Positions 18,210-27,629 of a stretch of DNA of 43,154 nucleotides are shown piece by piece. Each line of letters opens with the position of its first letter. Position 1 is the stretch's first letter. The notes under the pieces were generated by a model, which saw only the letters and a list, made by a program, of their open reading frames with translations, did not search any database and was not told the origin of the DNA. The stretch is from the NCBI GenBank assembly GCA_025062325.1, contig JANXAL010000127.1, forward strand, positions 68,358 to 111,511. Reading direction: 5' to 3'. The DNA is from Roseiflexus sp. (lineage in GTDB: Bacteria; Chloroflexota; Chloroflexia; Chloroflexales; Roseiflexaceae). The position numbers and the translations under genes were made by a program.

Positions 18210-20960
18210 ATGCTTCCCTATCATATGCCGCTCCCCGGTCCCTGGGAGTTCCGTTTCGACGATCAGTCCGACTGGCGCCCGATCGCTGTTCCCGGATGCT
18301 GGGAAGACGCTGGTTTCCCAAAGGATCGCGCCGGTCCAGCGTGGTATCGCACGTCGTTTACTATTCCGCACGAACTAGAAGGGCGACGTCTCTTTCTGCG
18401 CTTCGGCGCGGTCAGTTACGCTTGCGAAGCGTTCATTGTGCGCGACTCAGGCGATATGCGGAGCATTGGCACACACACGGGCATGTGGGATGCGTTCGAT
18501 CTCGAGATCGGCGACGCTGCGGCGCCGGGCGATCGCGTGACCTTGCTGGTGCGAGTCGAGAAGCCAGCGAGCCTGACTGGCGGACCGGAGTCGACATCGC
18601 TGCCGGGGCGCTTCCCACTGCGTGAAACCCTGGCTGGGTTTCTTCCGTATGTCTGGGGGCATAGCCATGGCGGAATCTGGCAAGACGTCACCCTGATCGC
18701 CAGCGGAGCGACCCGCTTCCTCGACGCCTGGGTACGCGGCACGCCCGACGGGCATGTCTTCGTTGAAGCAGAACTCGATGGCCCAGCGCGCGTGAGGCTG
18801 GAACTCTATCGTCCAGACGGCAGTTTTCTGCTGTCTGCCGAAGAAGACGCCGTGCGCGTGGAAACGGCAGGCGGCATTCGCTATCGGCTCCATATGGACG
18901 GTCCAACGCCCGACCCGCGTCCCTGGTCGCCTGCCGACCCGGCGCTCTACCGCGCCGTGCTGCGCGCCGGTGATGATGACCGTGTCGAACTGCGCTTTGG
19001 GTTGCGTTCATTCGAGGCAGATGGCGCGACACTGCGGCTCAACGGTCATCCCATCTACCCACGCATGATTCTGTCGTGGGGATGGCGCTGGGAGACCTTC
19101 GCCCCTAATCCAGGACCGGAACGCGTGCGCACCGATTTCGAGCGCCTCAAGCGTCTAGGGTACAACGGCGTCAAGTGCTGTCTGTGGTTCCCACCGCAGT
19201 ACTATCTCGACTTGGCAGACGAGATGGGCATGCTGTTGTGGATTGAGCTGCCGATGTGGCTGCCCCGCGTCACCGAGCACTTTCGCCGTCAGACGCCAAT
19301 CGAATACGAGCGCCTGATCCGTCAGGCGCGACGGCATCCGTCAGTTGTCATCTACAGCCTTGGGTGCGAACTGGGCAAGGACGTCGGCGCCGACATCCTT
19401 GGTGCGCTGTACGCTATGACGCGCAGGATGTGCGGCGACGCCCTGGTGCGCGACAATAGCGGGTCCGGGGAAGCCTATGGCGGCCTGCTCAACGAGTTCG
19501 CCCAGTACTACGATCATCATTTCTACGCCGACCTGCACTTCTTCCGCGGACTTCTCGACGCCTTCTCACCGCGCTGGCGCCCTGCGCAACCCTGGCTGCT
19601 CGGCGAGTATTGCGACTACGACACATTCCGTGATCTGCGGCGCTATCGCCTGGCGGACGGTTCGCGCCCCTGGTGGCTGAGCGCCGACCCAGCGGTCAAC
19701 CCGACTGGCGCCCGTTGGACGAATGAAGCGCCCTTTCTCGAAGAGCGACTGCGTGCCCAAGGGTTGTGGGAGCGCAGCGCCGAACTTGAGGCATTCTCGT
19801 ATGCGCACGGTTTGCTTCACCGCAAATGGACCATCGAGACGACGCGCACGTATCGTGAGGTGTCAGGCTATGTCATCACGGGCGAAGCGGATACTCCAAT
19901 CACCAGCGCTGGCATGTGGGACGCAACCGGCGCACTCAAGTATGATCCCGCCGAGTTTCGACGCTTCAACAATGACGTGGTGGCGCTTATTGGATGGGAT
20001 CGACGACGCGAATGGATACGCGGCGGCGACCGCGTGGCGTTCTGGGATGTCTGGAGTTACAACGCTGGGGCGCTCGTCCGACCGCATGTGATCGTATCGC
20101 ACTACGGGATGCAAGGCGGAACAGCGCGTGCTGCCTGGAGCGTCGCCTTCGACGATGAGACGCCGTTTGCATCAGGAGAAATCGTGACCGACCGCGACGT
20201 GCTGCCCGGCGAGGTGCGTGAAATTGGCGTGGCGGAGTTCACTGCACCCGATGTCAGTGCGCCGCTGCGCGCAACGTTCCGGGTACTGCTCACTATTGGC
20301 GATCAGAAGACGGACAATGCCTGGCCCCTCTGGTTCTTCCCGGCAAATCCCTGGGCAACCGCGCGTCACATCGCGGTTTACGACCCGCTGGGACGGTTGC
20401 GTGATCTCTCCCGTCTCGCGCCACACGCGGTGGAAGTGACCCACGCCGACCTGCGGGGCGAAACCGGAGCGCGGGTCGATGTGCGCGCAGCGCCATTTGT
20501 GGTGGTCGCCAGCGCCTGGACGCGCGCATTATCGGCATACACGCGCGGAGGCGGGCGCGTGGTGCTGATCCAGGACGGCGATGGTCCGCCAGGACCGGTT
20601 GCAACGGCAGCGATGCCGTTCTGGCGCGAGGCGCTGCGGATCTGCGAGCCGCACCCGGCATGGGGCGATTTCCCGCACGACGGATGGGCTGGTCTTCAGT
20701 TCTTCGGCTGCGCCACTGATTATGCGCTTGATACACAACCGCTTGGCGCGCTGGCGCGCCCGATCCTGCGCCGGATCGACACTCGCACGGCGAGCGTCCA
20801 CGACTATGCTGCCGAGGTCACGTGGGGCGAAGGTCGACTGATCGTCAGCACCCTGCGCATCTATGGCGGCGCTGGCGAGCAACCATCCGGCATCGGGCGC
20901 AATACTGCCGCTGCGTACCTGCTCCTGTGCTGGGTAAAGCACCTGGCAGGCGAGAGGTGA
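18210..20960 (+). CDS. Glycoside hydrolase family 2 protein, divergent
   Basis: Probable exo-glycosidase (beta-galactosidase/mannosidase/glucuronidase type), 916 residues, with no evident signal peptide. The N-terminal jelly-roll sugar-binding domain (about 5-175; [26 protein letters not shown]) is followed by an Ig-like domain (about 175-270), the TIM barrel (about 275-610) and a further C-terminal region. Glu387 in SLGCELG is the likely acid/base and Glu466 in LLGEYCDYD the likely nucleophile; the usual Asn before the acid/base Glu is Cys here. I use the ATG at 18210 behind GTGAGGT. A TACAAT at 18143 could be a -10 box, without a clear -35. Substrate unknown. Confidence 0.85.
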   Translation: MLPYHMPLPGPWEFRFDDQSDWRPIAVPGCWEDAGFPKDRAGPAWYRTSFTIPHELEGRRLFLRFGAVSYACEAFIVRDSGDMRSIGTHTGMWDAFDLEIGDAAAPGDRVTLLVRVEKPASLTGGPESTSLPGRFPLRETLAGFLPYVWGHSHGGIWQDVTLIASGATRFLDAWVRGTPDGHVFVEAELDGPARVRLELYRPDGSFLLSAEEDAVRVETAGGIRYRLHMDGPTPDPRPWSPADPALYRAVLRAGDDDRVELRFGLRSFEADGATLRLNGHPIYPRMILSWGWRWETFAPNPGPERVRTDFERLKRLGYNGVKCCLWFPPQYYLDLADEMGMLLWIELPMWLPRVTEHFRRQTPIEYERLIRQARRHPSVVIYSLGCELGKDVGADILGALYAMTRRMCGDALVRDNSGSGEAYGGLLNEFAQYYDHHFYADLHFFRGLLDAFSPRWRPAQPWLLGEYCDYDTFRDLRRYRLADGSRPWWLSADPAVNPTGARWTNEAPFLEERLRAQGLWERSAELEAFSYAHGLLHRKWTIETTRTYREVSGYVITGEADTPITSAGMWDATGALKYDPAEFRRFNNDVVALIGWDRRREWIRGGDRVAFWDVWSYNAGALVRPHVIVSHYGMQGGTARAAWSVAFDDETPFASGEIVTDRDVLPGEVREIGVAEFTAPDVSAPLRATFRVLLTIGDQKTDNAWPLWFFPANPWATARHIAVYDPLGRLRDLSRLAPHAVEVTHADLRGETGARVDVRAAPFVVVASAWTRALSAYTRGGGRVVLIQDGDGPPGPVATAAMPFWREALRICEPHPAWGDFPHDGWAGLQFFGCATDYALDTQPLGALARPILRRIDTRTASVHDYAAEVTWGEGRLIVSTLRIYGGAGEQPSGIGRNTAAAYLLLCWVKHLAGER

Positions 20961-20970
20961 CGGAGGAAAT

Positions 20971-21039
20971 ATGCAGGGCGCTGCTCGCCATGCGTGCCGC
21001 GCCTGCGGGATCATCCACGAAGAACACAAAGCGGCGTGA
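20971..21039 (+). CDS. Possible 22-residue peptide with Cys/His motif
   Basis: An ATG three to four bases behind GGAGGAAAT opens a frame reading [19 protein letters not shown] and ending KAA. The pattern C-x2-C-x3-H-x2-H is suggestive of metal binding. It follows the glycosidase stop by ten bases. However, its 3' part merges into a CACGAAGAACACAAAG-like intergenic repeat, so it may be chance. I report it only because of the strong ribosome site. Confidence 0.25.
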   Translation: MQGAARHACRACGIIHEEHKAA

Positions 21040-21121
21040 AGGTCTTTCCGTAGTCGCTTGCCTGTTCGCCCTTCCCGCCTTGCCCCTCACACCTCGCGCC
21101 CCGCGCCCTGCCCCTTTTGTA

Positions 21122-21130
21122 TGCTATAAT
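21122..21130 (+). promoter_or_regulatory. Extended -10 promoter of nrdR
   Basis: TGCTATAAT is a perfect extended -10 element (TGnTATAAT) with no recognisable -35 box. It would start transcription near 21137, about 36 bases before the nrdR ATG. Confidence 0.65.
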
Positions 21131-21172
21131 GCTTCATTGAAGGGATGGAGCGTAATACAAGGGACGAGATCA

Positions 21173-21631
21173 ATGCGGTGCCCCTACTGTCAGCATCCTG
21201 AGAGTGATGTCATCGATACGCGCAGACTCCATAATGGTGAAATGATCCGTCGGCGGCGCAAGTGTGAGGCGTGCGGGCGACGGTTCACCACCTATGAGCG
21301 AGTTGAGACGGTCAGCATTACCGTGGTCAAGAAAAACGGCGAGCGAGAGCCGTATGATCGGGAAAAACTGATGCGCGGGGTGCGCACTGCATGTTACCGT
21401 CGTCCTGTCCCGGCGCAGGCGCTTGAAGCCCTGGCAAACGACATAGAAGCAGAATTGATGGCGCTTGACGAGCCAGAAGTGCCATCCTCGCTCATCGGCG
21501 ATATGGTCATGCAGCGACTGCGCGCCATTGACGATGTCGCCTACATCCGATTCGCCTCAGTCTATCGTTCATTCGCCGATATTGGCAAACTGCGTGAAGC
21601 AGTCGACGAATTGCTGGGGCAGGGTCGTTGA
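21173..21631 (+). CDS. nrdR: Transcriptional repressor NrdR
   Basis: Zinc-finger/ATP-cone repressor of ribonucleotide reductase genes; 152 residues, the usual length. The N-terminal zinc ribbon has Cys3, Cys6, Cys31 and Cys34 (CPYCQ and [14 protein letters not shown]); the ATP-cone domain follows from about residue 46 ([20 protein letters not shown]) to the C terminus ([14 protein letters not shown]). The ATG at 21173 is chosen because MRCPYC is the family start. The next gene lies 13 bases downstream. No ribonucleotide reductase gene is in the window. Confidence 0.96.
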   Translation: MRCPYCQHPESDVIDTRRLHNGEMIRRRRKCEACGRRFTTYERVETVSITVVKKNGEREPYDREKLMRGVRTACYRRPVPAQALEALANDIEAELMALDEPEVPSSLIGDMVMQRLRAIDDVAYIRFASVYRSFADIGKLREAVDELLGQGR

Positions 21632-21644
21632 AAGAGAGTCGTCT

Positions 21645-22538
21645 ATGGGGATCGATGTGTCCGACCAACCAAAGACGACATCGCGGGAAGAGCGGCGATC
21701 CAATCCGGTTGCGCGTTTTTTTGGAGAAATAAGCACAGGACTGCGCGAGGTTCGCTGGATTATTGTGCTGCTCTACGCGATCGGCGGCGGCCTACTCATG
21801 CCGCTGTCGCTTACGGCTGGCGGAATTGCCGGGTTTCTAGCGGGCATCGTACCGGTTGGCGTCGGATTACTGCTGGCACGTAATGTGTCCGGTCACTATG
21901 CGTTGCACGGATTTCTGACCGGCACGCTCGCATCGATCGTTGCTGCTGGTACGCTGTGGTACTTTATTTTTCAAACGCAGCTCGGCGTAAGCGGCGCGGG
22001 CATGGTCGAACCTGGCACGCCGCCATGGGATGCCTGGATAGTGCTCAGCGGCTTTTTTGGATTTTCATTGATTGTCTTCTGCACCTTTGGCGCAAGTACC
22101 GCCGGGCGGATAGAGGAGCGCAATCGCGCCTTACGTGAAGAGATCAGGCAGCGTGGCGGCGCCCTCGAACGACCCGGCGCCATCCGCGAGCCGGACGATA
22201 TTCGTGGTCTGTCGCTGCCGCAACTGGGCTACTACGTCAACAACCTGTTCAAAAAGCAAGGGTTCACCTTCAAAGATTACCGTTTTCTGCACAATGACAA
22301 ATACCTGGATATCTGGCTCGAATACAAGAACGAGCCGTGGCATCTGCGCCTGTCGGTCGCCGACAAAGTCGCTCCTGGCGCGGTCGAGAGCCTGCTGCAG
22401 GAGATGAAACGTGAGGGTTGCACCAAAGGCGTAGTCATCACCTCGACCGAGTTTACCCCCGCCGCAATTAAGGCAGCCAAAGACCGACCCATCGTCCTGA
22501 TCGATGGCGCAACGCTGTATCAGATTGCCGAGAAGTGA
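21645..22538 (+). CDS. Membrane protein with Mrr/DUF2034-like restriction-endonuclease-fold domain
   Basis: Protein of 297 residues. Two to four membrane helices occupy about 30-150 (VLLYAIGGGLLMPLSL, IAGFLAGIVPVGVGLLLA, LTGTLASIVAAGTLWYF, VLSGFFGFSLIVFCTFG). After a basic linker comes a domain (about 185-297) resembling the Mrr/DUF2034 restriction-endonuclease fold: LGYYVNNLFKKQGFTFKDYR, then DIWLEYKN, which could supply the D and ExK of a PD-(D/E)xK site, and TKGVVITSTEFTPAA. The glycines usual around the active Asp are missing, so nuclease activity is doubtful. The ATG at 21645 is behind AAAGAGAG. Likely co-transcribed with nrdR and fabG. Confidence 0.7.
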   Translation: MGIDVSDQPKTTSREERRSNPVARFFGEISTGLREVRWIIVLLYAIGGGLLMPLSLTAGGIAGFLAGIVPVGVGLLLARNVSGHYALHGFLTGTLASIVAAGTLWYFIFQTQLGVSGAGMVEPGTPPWDAWIVLSGFFGFSLIVFCTFGASTAGRIEERNRALREEIRQRGGALERPGAIREPDDIRGLSLPQLGYYVNNLFKKQGFTFKDYRFLHNDKYLDIWLEYKNEPWHLRLSVADKVAPGAVESLLQEMKREGCTKGVVITSTEFTPAAIKAAKDRPIVLIDGATLYQIAEK

Positions 22539-23312
<774 letters not shown>

Positions 23313-23318
23313 CTGCCT

Positions 23319-23346
23319 TGACGCTCACCTCGAAAGACGGTAGAAT
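23319..23346 (+). promoter_or_regulatory. Promoter of the Asp23-nusB unit
   Basis: TTGACG (23319-23324) and TAGAAT (23341-23346) are separated by 16 bases. The predicted transcript starts near 23353, about 30 bases before the preferred ATG at 23383. Confidence 0.65.
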
Positions 23347-23382
23347 ACCGCGTCGAAGCGCATGTATGTTGAAGGAATACGC

Positions 23383-23736
23383 ATGGTGTCGCAACCGTTG
23401 GGACATGTGACGGTCGCTGCGCCTGTGTTGCTCGCGCTGGTGCGCGCTGCTCTCCGCGAAACGCCAGGCGTTGTACGTCTGGCGAGCGTTCCGTCAGTCC
23501 AGGGTGAGCCATGGGCTTGTACTGGCCCTGGCGCGGCTGTCGCAATCGGCGCGACAGGCGTGCGTGTCGCGTGTGCCATCGTTGCAGCGCAGGGTATGCG
23601 CCTGAGGCAGGTTGCAGCAACCGCTCAGGCAGCGGTTGCAACTGTACTGCGTGAACTCGCTGGCGTTGACGTTTCGGTTGTCGATGTCTCGATAGTAGAC
23701 GTTGCTACAAGAGAAAAGACGCGCGACCATGGCTAG
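23383..23736 (+). CDS. Asp23/Gls24 family protein (YqhY-like)
   Basis: Protein of 117 residues resembling Asp23/Gls24 envelope-stress proteins: [19 protein letters not shown], then [12 protein letters not shown] and the C-terminal [11 protein letters not shown] strand. The ATG at 23383 is chosen because GAAGGAA precedes it; ATG 23362 would add seven residues. The end overlaps the nusB start by eight bases. The same neighbours, a YqhY-type Asp23 protein just upstream of nusB, are known in Firmicutes, which supports the assignment. Its precise role is not known here. Confidence 0.8.
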   Translation: MVSQPLGHVTVAAPVLLALVRAALRETPGVVRLASVPSVQGEPWACTGPGAAVAIGATGVRVACAIVAAQGMRLRQVAATAQAAVATVLRELAGVDVSVVDVSIVDVATREKTRDHG

Positions 23737-24157
23737 TCTGCGTCGTCGAGTGCGCGAAATCGCGCTCCAGATCCTCTTTGAACTCGATGCGACCGACCAT
23801 CCGCCCGATCAGGTGGTGACTCGGCGTCTCGAGGAAGAGCGCCTTCCGCCAGAAGGCGAACGCTTCCTGCGACGGCTGGTCTTCGGCGCGTGGGAACATG
23901 CGTCGTATCTTGACCGGATCATTGAGGAGGCTGCGCCAAACTGGCCCGTTAGCCAGATGCCGGGGGTTGACAAGGCTATTCTGCGAATTGCCCTCTTCGA
24001 GGCCCTGATTGACGAAGAGGAAAGAACGCCGATCAAGGCGATCATTAACGAAGCAGTCGAGCTCGCCAAGCAGTATGGCAGCGACAACTCGAGCCGCTTT
24101 GTCAATGGCGTTCTCGGCACGGTCGTCAGTCGCTACCGCGAGCGACGCAAGGGGTAG
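23729..24157 (+). CDS. nusB: Transcription antitermination factor NusB
   Basis: RNA-binding helical protein that, with NusE/S10, promotes processive rRNA transcription; 142 residues, usual length. Recognised from [17 protein letters not shown] at the start, the central [20 protein letters not shown], and the conserved RIALFEAL and [18 protein letters not shown] segments, ending with the FVNGVLGTV helix. The ATG lies inside the end of the Asp23 gene, implying coupling. Confidence 0.95.
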   Translation: MASLRRRVREIALQILFELDATDHPPDQVVTRRLEEERLPPEGERFLRRLVFGAWEHASYLDRIIEEAAPNWPVSQMPGVDKAILRIALFEALIDEEERTPIKAIINEAVELAKQYGSDNSSRFVNGVLGTVVSRYRERRKG

Positions 24158-24208
24158 CTCGCGTTCGTCAGGCATTCGCTCATCAAGGCTGTCGAAAGGA
24201 GTACGTGC

Positions 24209-24457
24209 ATGCCCTCTCCCGAAATGGAGGCTCGGCTCAAAAAGATCGTCGCAGAACAACTCGGAGTCGACGAAAGTAAGATCGTGCCGACCGCACGGTT
24301 CACCGATGATCTCAACGCTGACTCGCTCGATCTGGTCGAAATGATTATGGAACTCGAGGAGGCGTTCGGCATTGAGATCCCCGACGAAGATGCCGAGAAA
24401 ATCGTTACAGTGCAGGACGCGCTGAACTATATTGAGCAAAAGCTGCAGGCGGCCTGA
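24209..24457 (+). CDS. acpP: Acyl carrier protein
   Basis: Carries growing acyl chains on a phosphopantetheine arm in fatty acid synthesis; 82 residues. The attachment site is Ser39 in [10 protein letters not shown]. The acidic helix II ([17 protein letters not shown]) and a normal C terminus ([14 protein letters not shown]) are present. The ATG lies behind GAAAGGAG. A strong inverted repeat follows directly. Confidence 0.97.
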   Translation: MPSPEMEARLKKIVAEQLGVDESKIVPTARFTDDLNADSLDLVEMIMELEEAFGIEIPDEDAEKIVTVQDALNYIEQKLQAA

Positions 24458-24475
24458 GGAGTGGCAGCGGTGAGA

Positions 24476-24547
24476 CGCGCCACAGCAGGCCGTCCCTCGT
24501 CCAGTCCGGTGATTGTGGCCTGGCAGTTGGCGGTCTGCTGTGGCGCG
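24476..24547. promoter_or_regulatory. Long-arm inverted repeat between acpP and the tat genes
   Basis: The arms CGCGCCACAGCAG (24476-24488) and CTGCTGTGGCGCG (24535-24547) are perfect over 13 bp and extend further with one mismatch, around a spacer of about 46 bases. In RNA this would be a stable structure that ends 41 bases before the tatA/B start. It has no T run, so it is not a standard terminator. It may be a leader or processing structure, or a repeat. Confidence 0.55.
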
Positions 24548-24588
24548 CTTATGTGCTGAAGGCAGCGCAGCAGACGAGGAATCGGGCA

Positions 24589-25548
24589 ATGGAACTGTTA
24601 GGCGTCGGTCCTGGTGAAATTCTGCTGATCCTGGTGATCATGCTGCTGGTCTTCGGTCCAGAGCGTTTGCCTGAATTTGCGCGTCAGGCTGGCCGTTTCG
24701 TCGTGCGAGTGCGCGACTGGATTCAGCGCTCGCCCGATGCCGCCCTGGTGCTGCGCGCACGAGCGGAGCTTGAGAGCGAACTGCAGGCGATCCGCGCCGA
24801 ATTGACACGTGAGGTCGAAAGCATGCGCCAGGATCTTCAGAGTGTGCGGTCTGATCTGGCGGATGCCGGGAAGTTGCTCGAACAGTCGGCGCAGGAAGCG
24901 GCCAGGGTCTCGAAGATTGAATTGCCCGACGGGAAATTCGAAGAACCGCCTTCTCTTCGTCCACCCGTATCTGCGACCGCTGGTCAGGCGCCCACATTGC
25001 CAACTCAGAGCACAGCCAGCGCCCCTGCGCTAGCGGCGCAGTCCGCTGACGGCGCGGCTGCTTCGGTCGCACAGGCAGCCGACAGTGCAGTACTGTCCGA
25101 GTTCGAGGTCGATCCGGGTCCGATCGGCGCGCGCCGCGCGCGTATTGCCGAGGTCTCGGCGGCACGATCATCCGCTATGCTACAACACGCGCCAACCATC
25201 GCTGGCGGCGAAACGGTCGCGCGCGGCGCACGCAGCGCGCCCGCGTCGCCGCCAGCGCACGTTGTACCTGATGACTCGCCCCTCGCCGCTGATATAGCAC
25301 GGATTGACGCTCTTAGTCGTCAGGTGTCGAGTATCGCCGAGGAACTCGCTCGTCTACGCGCGACTCTTGTGCAGCGGATGGCGGAAGAGAAACATCGTCA
25401 GAACGACGGCGATCATGCGTCGACATCGCTCAACGGGACAGACGGCGCCGACGGGTCGCTTGGCAAAAGCGCGGCATCGCCTGCCGCTGAACCAGCGCCT
25501 GCCAATGATGCCCTGGCGATGTCGCGCTATGTCGAGTCGTCATCCTGA
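24589..25548 (+). CDS. tatB: Twin-arginine translocase subunit TatA/TatB family
   Basis: Component of the Sec-independent export system for folded proteins; 319 residues. The N-terminal short membrane helix (about 8-20, ILLILVIMLLVFG) ends in the hallmark FGPERLPEFAR, followed by an amphipathic helix. A coiled-coil region (about 55-110) and a long Ala/Ser/Pro-rich tail follow, much longer than in typical TatA. GPERLPE is more like TatB, and tatC is next. ATG 24589 is behind ACGAGGAA. Confidence 0.85.
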   Translation: MELLGVGPGEILLILVIMLLVFGPERLPEFARQAGRFVVRVRDWIQRSPDAALVLRARAELESELQAIRAELTREVESMRQDLQSVRSDLADAGKLLEQSAQEAARVSKIELPDGKFEEPPSLRPPVSATAGQAPTLPTQSTASAPALAAQSADGAAASVAQAADSAVLSEFEVDPGPIGARRARIAEVSAARSSAMLQHAPTIAGGETVARGARSAPASPPAHVVPDDSPLAADIARIDALSRQVSSIAEELARLRATLVQRMAEEKHRQNDGDHASTSLNGTDGADGSLGKSAASPAAEPAPANDALAMSRYVESSS

Positions 25549-25560
25549 GGGTGCACCCTA

Positions 25561-26493
25561 ATGGAGCTCACAACGACTCAACTGATCGTTATTGTCAGCG
25601 TCCTCACCTTCCTCATCCTATTGCCCCTAGTCGTCATTGTATTGGTGCGCCTCTTCATCAAGGACGAAGCGCCCGCCAACGGCGAAGAGGTTGTGTCGAG
25701 CCTGACCGAATTCACCAGCCTCGGCGATGTTTGGCGCGCGTTCGTGCCCCACCTGGTCGAACTGCGGGATCGGATGATCAAGGCGCTGATTGCAATTGCC
25801 ATCGGCACGATTATTGGGTTCTGGATCGTCAACAGTCCGATGCTTCTGGGCGATCCGCTGCCTGTCTTTCTGGTGCGTCATCTGGCGCCGCCGGGCACGC
25901 AGTTGCAGGGCATCGACACCGGCGAAGTGTTCTTCGCCTACATGCGCATGGCGCTGGTGGTTGGCATTACGCTGGCGATGCCGTTCGTCCTGTATCAGAT
26001 TGTGGCATTTTTCCTGCCGGGGCTGCTGCCGCACGAGAAGCGCATCCTGTTTATTGCCCTGCCGATTGTGACTGAGTTGTTCATTGCTGGCGTAGCATTT
26101 GGCTGGTTCTTCACGGTTCCCGCCGCATTGGGCTTTCTCCTGGGATTCGGCGTCGATGGAACCACGATTGTGACACAGCCGCGTGTTGATAGTTTTATCG
26201 GCACAGTCGCAACCTTGCTTCTCTGGAATGGTTTGATCTTTCAATTGCCTGCGGTTGTGTACATCCTGGCGCGTCTTGGCGTCGTCACCGCAGCGCGCCT
26301 GGCGGCAACACGCCGGTATGCCGCTGTGATCATCTTCATCATCGCCGCACTAATTACCCCGACTGGCGACCCGTACAACTTGCTGTTGCTCGCTATCCCA
26401 ATGTATCTGCTGTACGAACTGGGTATTATTCTGGCGCGCTTTGTTCCCAAACGCAACAACGAAGGACAGATGACGGCAGCTTCGACAGGTTAG
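25561..26493 (+). CDS. tatC: Twin-arginine translocase subunit TatC
   Basis: Polytopic receptor for twin-arginine signal peptides; 310 residues. The family core runs from about 55: HLVELRDRMIKALI, the periplasmic loop, FFAYMRMALVVGITLAMPFVLYQ (long loop and helix), FFLPGLLPHEKR, and ALITPTGDPYNLLLLAIPMYLLYELG. Unusually, there is an extra N-terminal hydrophobic segment (about 8-31, VSVLTFLILLPLVVIVLVRL) before the first canonical helix, so seven membrane spans are predicted instead of six. The ATG is 12 bases after the tatA/B stop. Confidence 0.93.
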   Translation: MELTTTQLIVIVSVLTFLILLPLVVIVLVRLFIKDEAPANGEEVVSSLTEFTSLGDVWRAFVPHLVELRDRMIKALIAIAIGTIIGFWIVNSPMLLGDPLPVFLVRHLAPPGTQLQGIDTGEVFFAYMRMALVVGITLAMPFVLYQIVAFFLPGLLPHEKRILFIALPIVTELFIAGVAFGWFFTVPAALGFLLGFGVDGTTIVTQPRVDSFIGTVATLLLWNGLIFQLPAVVYILARLGVVTAARLAATRRYAAVIIFIIAALITPTGDPYNLLLLAIPMYLLYELGIILARFVPKRNNEGQMTAASTG

Positions 26494-26519
26494 GGGGCTA
26501 CAGCATTGCTCAAAGAGGT

Positions 26520-26549
26520 CGATGCAAAGACGCAAAGGCGCACAGCCTC
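26520..26549. repeat. One-armed CGCAAAG-type repeat
   Basis: GATGCAAAGACGCAAAGGCGCAC matches the left arm of the inverted repeats at 7336 and 31566 but lacks a matching right arm. The remainder of the 26494-26666 gap holds a direct repeat (GTCACCCGCC at 26602 and 26642) and a small hairpin before the next gene. Confidence 0.5.
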
Positions 26550-26632
26550 GTAACCCTGTACTATACCCCTTAGCGTTCGCCGTCTGCTTGCACAGGCGAC
26601 GGTCACCCGCCTGGTGATGCCGGAGGTTTCCA

Positions 26633-26659
26633 GGTTGCTGCGTCACCCGCCAGGCAACC
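26633..26659 (+). promoter_or_regulatory. Hairpin just before the rRNA methyltransferase start
   Basis: GGTTGCTG (26633-26640) pairs with CAGGCAACC (26651-26659) with one bulged G, leaving three to seven bases to the ATGs at 26663 and 26667. No Shine-Dalgarno sequence lies between, so the hairpin could limit ribosome access. Function is inferred only from position. Confidence 0.4.
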
Positions 26660-26666
26660 ATTATGC

Positions 26667-27629
26667 ATGTCTCAAATGTCTGTCAACACCGGACACAGTT
26701 CATCAGAGCGCCTGGCATCCCCCGATGCCTCTCAGATTGACGAAGTCGTCGCTACCGTGCTGGCAGCGCCGAAGTATCGCACTATCGCCCCATCGCTGGT
26801 GCGCACGCTGGCAATGCGCGAACTCGCCGCGCGCAGGAGCGTTAAAGCGGCGATCAAGGCGACGAAGAACAAGCTGCACCAGGTTGCTGGCGCTTATGTC
26901 GAGCAGCGGATCGACGTCGCCGACTGGCTGCGACGGTTGCAGTCGCACGACGCTTCGTCTCCCTCCGCCGCGCCTGATGATGCACTGGTTCAGGCAGCGC
27001 TGGCAAACTCCCGCGTCGCTCATCTCGGCGAATCTTTCGTTCGCGCCTCGCTTGATCTGATGGCGCGCCACGCCTCCACCCGTGAACGCCTGCCGATCGT
27101 ACAGCAGTTCTATGCTGACATCTTCGCCTGTCTCCCTCCGATCCGGTCTGTCCTTGACGTTGGATGCGGGCTGAACCCGCTTGCTATTCCTTGGATGCCG
27201 CTTGCGCCCAACGCGGTTTACCACGCTAGCGACATTGATCGCGCCATTGTCGATTTCATCGCACGCTACCTGACGCTCCTCGGCATCCCCGGCAGCGTCG
27301 AGGTGCGCGACCAGGTGAGCGATCCGGGCGGACCGCCGGTCGATCTGGCGCTGGCGCTGAAGATGTTGCCAGTGCTGGAGCAGATCGAGCGCGGCGCTGC
27401 GGCACGGTTGCTCGATGCACTCGATGCATCGTTCGTCCTGGTCTCGTATCCCGTCCACACACTCGGCGGTCGTCGGAAGGGAATGGGCGCCACCTACGAG
27501 CGACAACTGGAAGCGCTCGTTGCCGGTCGAGAATGGGAAGTGCGGCGATTCATCTTCCCCGGTGAACTCGCGTTCCTGATCAGGAAAGGAAGCAGGCAAT
27601 CATGGAAATCATCAGCGTCATCCTGCTGA
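26667..27629 (+). CDS. 16S rRNA (guanine1405-N7)-methyltransferase-like protein, FmrO/ArmA/Rmt family
   Basis: Protein of 320 residues resembling the aminoglycoside-resistance methyltransferases that modify G1405 in the ribosomal A site. An N-terminal helical region (about 20-110; VVATVLAAPKYRTIAPSLV) precedes the SAM-binding domain: motif I VLDVGCGLNPLAIPW (about 163-177), ASDIDRAIVDF for the ribose/adenine contact, LALALKMLPVLEQIERG, and the family-typical SYPVHTLGGRRKGM (about 257-270). It is longer at both ends than ArmA. It lies alone behind tatC with no drug-synthesis genes nearby, so it may be a housekeeping or intrinsic-resistance homologue. Family recognition is good; specificity for G1405 is inferred. 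Confidence 0.8.
   Translation: MSQMSVNTGHSSSERLASPDASQIDEVVATVLAAPKYRTIAPSLVRTLAMRELAARRSVKAAIKATKNKLHQVAGAYVEQRIDVADWLRRLQSHDASSPSAAPDDALVQAALANSRVAHLGESFVRASLDLMARHASTRERLPIVQQFYADIFACLPPIRSVLDVGCGLNPLAIPWMPLAPNAVYHASDIDRAIVDFIARYLTLLGIPGSVEVRDQVSDPGGPPVDLALALKMLPVLEQIERGAAARLLDALDASFVLVSYPVHTLGGRRKGMGATYERQLEALVAGREWEVRRFIFPGELAFLIRKGSRQSWKSSASSC

Noticed and set aside
26703-27599. Minus-strand 298-residue open frame opposite the rRNA methyltransferase
   Set aside because: Codon-bias shadow; the plus-strand protein shows methyltransferase motifs in order.
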